From assembly GCA_900318975.1 (NCBI GenBank), contig ONMY01000050.1, positions 1-10,209 of the forward strand: DNA of 10,209 nucleotides. Direction: 5' to 3'. Below the pieces are notes generated by a model that had not been told where the DNA came from, did not search any database, and saw only the letters and a list, made by a program, of their open reading frames with translations. Numbering within the stretch: the stretch's first letter is position 1; each line of letters opens with the position of its first letter. Below, piece after piece: positions 6,257 through 10,209 of the stretch. Origin of the DNA: an uncultured Bacillota bacterium. GTDB taxonomy: Bacteria; Bacillota_I; Bacilli_A; Izemoplasmatales; UBA1188. The translations under genes and the position numbers were made by a program.

Positions 6257-7651
6257 ATGGGCGTAAAAATTGTTGAAACGTCATTAAGAGATGGACATCA
6301 ATCCCTCTTCGCAACACGTATGACAACTTCTGAGGTAGTATCACTTGCTAAAATCTTAGATGATGCAGGTTACTATGCTATGGAAGTCTGGGGTGGAGCT
6401 ACATTTGATGCTTGTATGAGATTCTTAAATGAAGATCCATGGGAAAGACTAAGAGAAGTAAAAAAAGTATGTAAGAAAACTAAACTTCAAATGTTATTCC
6501 GTGGCCAAAATATCCTTGGATATCGCCATTATTCAGATGATGTTGTCGATATGTTTTGTAAGAAGAGTATTGAAAATGGAATTGATATCATAAGAGTATT
6601 TGATGCACTAAATGATCTTAGAAACTTAAGACAAGCTGTTGAATCTACCAAGAAATATGGCGGAGAGTGCCAGATTGCTCTTTCATATACTACATCTCCT
6701 GTCCATACAATTGAATATTATACTAATCTTGCAAAAGAAGTAGAAAAACTCGGTGCTGATTCTATATGCATTAAAGATATGGCAGGAGTACTTCTTCCAA
6801 ATGATGCTAAAGAATTAATCACAGCGATAAAAAAGAATACGAAACTCATGGTAGAACTCCATTCACATTCAACCGCTGGTGTGTGTGAACTCACGTATAT
6901 GGCTGCGATTAACGCTGGATGCGATATAATCGATACTTGCTTGTCCCCTCTTTCTGGTGGTACTGCACAGCCATCGACTCAAGCATTTAATACAGTATTA
7001 AAGAATACTAAATATGATCCAATGTTAAATGAAGATGCACTGCACCTTGCTGAGCCTCTAATGGAAAAGGTAAAAGCTAAATATTTAGAAAATGGACTAT
7101 TAAATCCTAAAGCATTATCAGTAAACCCAAATATCCTAAAGTATCAAGTTCCAGGCGGTATGCTTTCAAACCTTATGAACCAACTAAAAGCGCAAAATGC
7201 TATGGATAGATATGATGATGTATTAAAAGAAATCCCAAACGTTAGACGTGATATGGGATATCCACCACTTGTAACCCCACTTTCACAAATGGTTGGCACA
7301 CAATCAGTACTAAATGTGCTAATGGGTGAAAGATATAAGATGGTTGTTAATGAAATAAAAGATTATCTTCATGGAAAATATGGTAAATTCCCTGCTGAAG
7401 TTAATAAAGATATCTTAAAAAAGATTATTGGAGATGATGAAATCATCACCTGTAGACCTGCAGATCTATTAAAACCTGAATTTGAATCTTTAAAAGAAAA
7501 ATATAAAGATATCGCAAGATCTGATGAAGATGTATTATCACTCGCTCTATTTGAATCAGTCGCAATTGATTTCTTAAAGAAAAAATATGATGAAGAAGAT
7601 GAAAAGGAAGAACCAGAAAGTGAAGTTATTTCCTTTAATCTTTATATGTAG
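6257..7651 (+). CDS. oadA: Oxaloacetate decarboxylase alpha subunit, carboxyltransferase part only
   Basis: This encodes 464 residues with a pyruvate-carboxylase/OadA-type carboxyltransferase (HMGL-like TIM barrel, about 1-260) and the conserved PYC/OADA C-terminal domain (about 285-445). It transfers the carboxyl group of oxaloacetate to carrier-bound biotin, releasing pyruvate. ETSLRDGHQS (7-16) supplies metal ligand D12, FRGQN is at 81-85, K173 in CIKDMAG is the carbamylated lysine position, and H202/H204 in LHSHST are metal ligands. All match D17, K178, H207 and H209 of known OadA with a constant offset of 5. The usual C-terminal biotin domain is absent: the chain ends in an acidic linker-like stretch (DEEDEKEEPESE). 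The biotin carrier is a separate gene two places downstream. AAAAGGTG (6244-6251) precedes the ATG by 5 nt. The stop TAG overlaps the ribosome binding site of the next gene. Confidence 0.93.
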   Translation: MGVKIVETSLRDGHQSLFATRMTTSEVVSLAKILDDAGYYAMEVWGGATFDACMRFLNEDPWERLREVKKVCKKTKLQMLFRGQNILGYRHYSDDVVDMFCKKSIENGIDIIRVFDALNDLRNLRQAVESTKKYGGECQIALSYTTSPVHTIEYYTNLAKEVEKLGADSICIKDMAGVLLPNDAKELITAIKKNTKLMVELHSHSTAGVCELTYMAAINAGCDIIDTCLSPLSGGTAQPSTQAFNTVLKNTKYDPMLNEDALHLAEPLMEKVKAKYLENGLLNPKALSVNPNILKYQVPGGMLSNLMNQLKAQNAMDRYDDVLKEIPNVRRDMGYPPLVTPLSQMVGTQSVLNVLMGERYKMVVNEIKDYLHGKYGKFPAEVNKDILKKIIGDDEIITCRPADLLKPEFESLKEKYKDIARSDEDVLSLALFESVAIDFLKKKYDEEDEKEEPESEVISFNLYM

Positions 7652-7659
7652 GAGAAGCT

Positions 7660-7998
7660 ATGTTGTACGCAATCTTAGATGGAAGTGAAACTGGAAACTT
7701 TTCTGATGGTGCACTTGTTACACTAATCTCAATATTAATGGTATTTGTAATTCTCTTAATCATTATCGGTATTACAACTCTCATCTTTAAACTCATTGGA
7801 CTTTTTGAAATGAAAGAAGAAATCGATGAATTTAAAAAACATGGTACTGTACCTGAAAGTTTGATTGGACAGACAGATACTCTTAAGAATACAAAAATCT
7901 TAGATGATGATATGATGGTCGCAGTCCTCATCGCATCAATCGATTATCAAGAAGAAATCAAAAAAGACGTTAAACTCGTAAGTGTAAAGGAGTTATAG
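7660..7998 (+). CDS. oadG: Oxaloacetate decarboxylase gamma-like subunit
   Basis: This encodes 112 residues. There is a short N-terminal segment, one strong transmembrane helix (about 18-48), then a soluble tail ending in DDDMMVAVLIASIDYQEE and a short VKLVSVKEL strand. This pattern (single helix, then a D-E-rich AAI-type helix) is typical of the OadG/DUF family of decarboxylase gamma subunits, which tether the carboxyltransferase and biotin carrier to the membrane pump and help assembly. Sequence conservation in this family is low, so the call leans on topology and on its place between the alpha subunit and the biotin carrier. GGAG (7651-7654) begins within the upstream stop codon and sits 5 nt before the ATG, indicating translational coupling. 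Three nt separate it from the next gene. Confidence 0.85.
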   Translation: MLYAILDGSETGNFSDGALVTLISILMVFVILLIIIGITTLIFKLIGLFEMKEEIDEFKKHGTVPESLIGQTDTLKNTKILDDDMMVAVLIASIDYQEEIKKDVKLVSVKEL

Positions 7999-8001
7999 GA
8001 T

Positions 8002-8334
8002 ATGAAAATCTATAAAGTAAAAGTTAATGGTAAATTATACGAAGTAGAACTTGAAGCTGTAAGCGAGACTACTGAATCAATAAAAGAAGATACTAAAAAA
8101 GAAGAGCCTGAATCTAGGGAATTAAACAAGATTCTAGCTCCAATTGCTGGTAAAGTAGTTGATGTGAAAGTAGAAGTTGGCGATAAGGTATCAAAAGGAC
8201 AAGTTGTAGTTATCATTGAAGCTATGAAACTTGAAAATGAAGTAGTATCACCATTTGATGGTACAGTAAAAGAGGTAAAAGTTACTAAGTCTAGTCAAGT
8301 AAACAGTAAGGACGTATTAGTAATTTTAGGTTAA
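8002..8334 (+). CDS. Biotin carboxyl carrier subunit of the sodium-pump decarboxylase
   Basis: This encodes 110 residues: a short N-terminal strand region (MKIYKVKVNGKLYEVELE), a charged linker (about 20-42) and a biotinyl/lipoyl domain (about 44-110). The attachment motif is EAMKLEN, with K76 the biotinylated lysine, placed about 35 residues before the C-terminus as usual. The start of the domain (ILAPIAGKVVDVKVEVGD) is canonical. It carries the carboxyl group from the alpha subunit to the membrane beta subunit. In Klebsiella this domain is fused to OadA; here it is a separate protein, as in glutaconyl-CoA and methylmalonyl-CoA decarboxylases. AAAGGAG (7986-7992) lies inside the end of the gamma gene and the genes are 3 nt apart, so expression is coupled. 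The ligase that would modify K76 is encoded two genes downstream. Confidence 0.93.
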   Translation: MKIYKVKVNGKLYEVELEAVSETTESIKEDTKKEEPESRELNKILAPIAGKVVDVKVEVGDKVSKGQVVVIIEAMKLENEVVSPFDGTVKEVKVTKSSQVNSKDVLVILG

Positions 8335-8339
8335 TTAAA

Positions 8340-9587
8340 ATGGCTAAGGTTATCGAACTTATCAGTTCTTTTTTAGAATCAACAGGAATAGCCGCTTTCT
8401 TTGAAAGTGGTGGATGGATGAATCTAATAATGATTTTTATTGGATTTGTTTTTATGTTCCTCGCAATCAAAAAAGGATTTGAGCCATATCTCTTAATTCC
8501 AATTTCATTTGGAATCATACTATCTAATCTTCCTGGTGTGGAAGTATTTAGTAAAGTTGGAATAGATGCACTTGGAAATATTGTCACAGATTCACATGGT
8601 GCACTCCTTGATGGACATAATCTATCAGAAATTGTAGATTATAAATATTCAGGTCTTCTTGGATATCTCTATTATGGTGTAAAATATGAAATCTATCCAT
8701 GCCTCATATTCCTTGGAATTGGTGCAACGACAGACTTCGGTCCACTAATTGCGAATAAAAAGACAATGGTACTTGGTGCTGCAGCACAAATAGGTATCTT
8801 TGTTGCATTCTTCGGAGCGCTCATTCTTGGATTTAATTTCTATGAAGCTGGATCAATTGGTATAATTGGTGGTGCTGATGGCCCTACTGCAATCCTAGTT
8901 TCTAGTAAGTTCCTCTCTAAATCTGGTGGTGCATCGATGAACTATCAAGCTCCAATCGCTCTTGCAGCTTATTCATATATGGCACTTGTACCTGTAATAT
9001 TCCCTTGGATTATAAGACTTATGACAACTAAAAAAGAACGTTTAATCCATATGGAACAATTAAGAGATGTATCTAAAAAAGAAAAGATATTATTCCCAAT
9101 CATTGTAACACTTGTTGTATGTTTACTAGTTCCACAGGCAACTCCACTTATTGGATGCCTTATGCTTGGAAACTTAATAAAAGAAACTGGAATTGTTCCA
9201 AATTTAGTACACGTTGTATCTAATGCACTTCTCTACATTTGTACAATTGGTCTTGGTCTTTCGGTTGGCGCAACCGCCTACGGCCCTGGCTTCTTAACAC
9301 TTGAAACATTACTCATTTTCGCTCTTGGTATTTTCGCATTTGTGATTGCCGCAGTCTTTGGTCTTTTAGGTGGTAAACTCATGTGTGTACTAACACACGG
9401 AAAAGTAAACCCAATGATTGGTGCTGCAGGGGTATCCGCAGTTCCAATGGCCGCAAGAGTTGTTCAAAAAGAAGGACAAAAAGAAGATCCATCAAACTTC
9501 CTCCTAATGCACGCAATGGGTCCTAATGTTGCAGGCGTAATTGGTAGTGCAATCGCAGCCGGTATTTTAATGTCAATATTCCTATAA
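8340..9587 (+). CDS. oadB: Oxaloacetate decarboxylase beta subunit, Na+-translocating carboxybiotin decarboxylase
   Basis: This encodes 415 residues of a polytopic membrane protein, within the usual family range. It decarboxylates carboxybiotin on the carrier and couples this to Na+ export. Family signatures are GATTDFGPLIAN (128-139), GGADGPTAI (177-185) with D180 matching the essential D203 of Klebsiella, and NPMIGAAGVSAVPMAAR (357-373), in which N357, G361, S366 and R373 match N373, G377, S382 and R389 with a constant offset of 16. All known Na+/proton-pathway residues are thus present. An extra hydrophilic stretch (about 74-104) lies between early helices. Only a weak AGG (8328-8330) precedes the ATG, 5 nt after the carrier stop, so translation probably depends on coupling. 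The same family serves glutaconyl- and methylmalonyl-CoA decarboxylases; the neighbouring OadA-type carboxyltransferase points to oxaloacetate. Confidence 0.95.
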   Translation: MAKVIELISSFLESTGIAAFFESGGWMNLIMIFIGFVFMFLAIKKGFEPYLLIPISFGIILSNLPGVEVFSKVGIDALGNIVTDSHGALLDGHNLSEIVDYKYSGLLGYLYYGVKYEIYPCLIFLGIGATTDFGPLIANKKTMVLGAAAQIGIFVAFFGALILGFNFYEAGSIGIIGGADGPTAILVSSKFLSKSGGASMNYQAPIALAAYSYMALVPVIFPWIIRLMTTKKERLIHMEQLRDVSKKEKILFPIIVTLVVCLLVPQATPLIGCLMLGNLIKETGIVPNLVHVVSNALLYICTIGLGLSVGATAYGPGFLTLETLLIFALGIFAFVIAAVFGLLGGKLMCVLTHGKVNPMIGAAGVSAVPMAARVVQKEGQKEDPSNFLLMHAMGPNVAGVIGSAIAAGILMSIFL

Positions 9588-9588
9588 G

Positions 9589-10209
9589 ATGATAAAACTT
9601 ATGAACACTATAGATTTCGATTCTATCGATTCAACATCTACATACATTAAAAATAATTATAAAACCCTAAAAGACTTCACATTCGTTAGTGCATCTTACC
9701 AAGAATCTGGAAGAGGCAGAATGGGAAGATGTTGGGAAAGCAGTAAAGGTGAGAACTTATTATTCTCACTTTTATTAAAAGATGAAGAATTAATAAATAA
9801 ATATTCATGTGTTTCTATTCTATCTGGGACTGTAATATTATCAGTATTAAAAGATATCTATAAGATAGATAATGTTTCTATCAAATGGCCTAATGATGTA
9901 TATATTAACGATAAGAAAGTATGTGGAATCCTACTTGAAGGTGTATCAGTATCTAAAAAAATAGAATGTATAATAGTAGGTATTGGAATAAATGTAAATC
10001 AAAAAGAATTTTTAAATAGTAATGCTACATCCATCTCTTTAGAACTTAAAAAAGATATAGACCTTAATAAATTCAAATTAGAAATATATGAAAATCTACT
10101 TCAAGAACTTGAAAAACTAAAAAATAATAATTCAAATTATCTATCGATCATAAGAGAAAATAATTACCTAAAGGAAAAAGAAGTATACGCAAATATTAAT
10201 GGAGAGAGA
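9589..10209 (+). CDS. birA: Biotin-[acetyl-CoA-carboxylase] ligase, 3' end outside window
   Basis: 207 residues are visible and the frame is still open at the window edge. The enzyme makes biotinyl-AMP from biotin and ATP and attaches biotin to the lysine of carrier proteins. Signatures are DSTSTY (14-19, biotin site), GRGRMGR followed by W (41-49, adenylate-binding loop), KWPND with VYINDKKVCGILLE (99-116, catalytic core including K110) and GIGINVN (131-137). The chain begins directly with the catalytic domain, so this is the short form without the DNA-binding domain of E. coli BirA and should not act as a repressor. The start is 1 nt after the beta subunit stop (TAAGATG) with no clear ribosome binding site, implying re-initiation by terminating ribosomes; Met5 (9601) is an alternative start. 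Its place in the decarboxylase operon suggests K76 of the carrier is a main client. The C-terminal domain is mostly beyond the window. Confidence 0.93.
   Translation, partial: MIKLMNTIDFDSIDSTSTYIKNNYKTLKDFTFVSASYQESGRGRMGRCWESSKGENLLFSLLLKDEELINKYSCVSILSGTVILSVLKDIYKIDNVSIKWPNDVYINDKKVCGILLEGVSVSKKIECIIVGIGINVNQKEFLNSNATSISLELKKDIDLNKFKLEIYENLLQELEKLKNNNSNYLSIIRENNYLKEKEVYANINGER

Noticed and set aside
8340-9587. Glutaconyl-CoA or methylmalonyl-CoA decarboxylase instead of oxaloacetate
   Set aside because: The beta subunit and carrier alone would allow it, but the operon carboxyltransferase is the pyruvate-carboxylase/OadA type with D12, K173, H202 and H204, not the crotonase-like type used by those enzymes.
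1-10209. TGA reassigned to Trp (Mollicutes-type code)
   Set aside because: No TGA stops are used, but the conserved tryptophans seen are TGG and I noticed no in-frame TGA in the genes. Absence of TGA stops in about ten AT-rich genes is not evidence for reassignment.
1-10209. CRISPR arrays, tRNA/rRNA genes, insertion sequences
   Set aside because: I saw no regularly spaced repeats, no cloverleaf or rRNA signatures, and no transposase motifs or terminal inverted repeats.

Overview
The window is AT-rich, uses AGA and ATA codons heavily, carries AGGAGG-type ribosome binding sites and consensus TTGACA/TATAAT promoters, and its complete genes end in TAA or TAG. This fits a low-GC Firmicute, probably an anaerobic and perhaps gut-associated relative of Erysipelotrichia, Mollicutes or uncultured Bacilli. 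Nothing here fixes the genus, and the placement is inference.

Left part (1-3033, + strand): a long protein already open at the window edge combines a TPR-like helical region, a GAF-like stretch, a PAS domain, and what look like badly decayed GGDEF and EAL domains. A small four-helix membrane protein follows, then a rho-independent terminator.

Middle (3050-4382): a perfect-consensus promoter overlapped by an operator-like repeat drives a DinJ/RelB-type antitoxin. Its YafQ-type toxin partner survives only as a 5'-truncated remnant fused out of frame to the antitoxin end, so the module looks like a toxin-antitoxin locus disarmed by an internal deletion. A terminator hairpin is built partly from the toxin's last codons. 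Convergent to it on the - strand is a classical short-chain dehydrogenase/reductase (SDR). A 170-bp divergent promoter region (4383-4552) holds two unrelated operator-like inverted repeats, one for the SDR and one for the operon to its right.

Right part (4553-10209, + strand): one tight operon, with gaps of 1-18 nt, encodes ATP-type phosphoenolpyruvate (PEP) carboxykinase, a carboxyltransferase of the oxaloacetate decarboxylase alpha type without its biotin domain, the small gamma membrane subunit, a free-standing biotin carrier, the Na+-pumping beta subunit, and the start of a biotin protein ligase. Together they form a self-contained pathway: PEP + CO2 + ADP gives oxaloacetate + ATP, then oxaloacetate gives pyruvate + CO2 with Na+ export, and the ligase attaches the biotin the pump needs. 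The net effect would be PEP to pyruvate with ATP plus a sodium gradient, an energy-richer alternative to pyruvate kinase. The subunit identities rest on clear motifs. The direction of flux and the coupling are inference.
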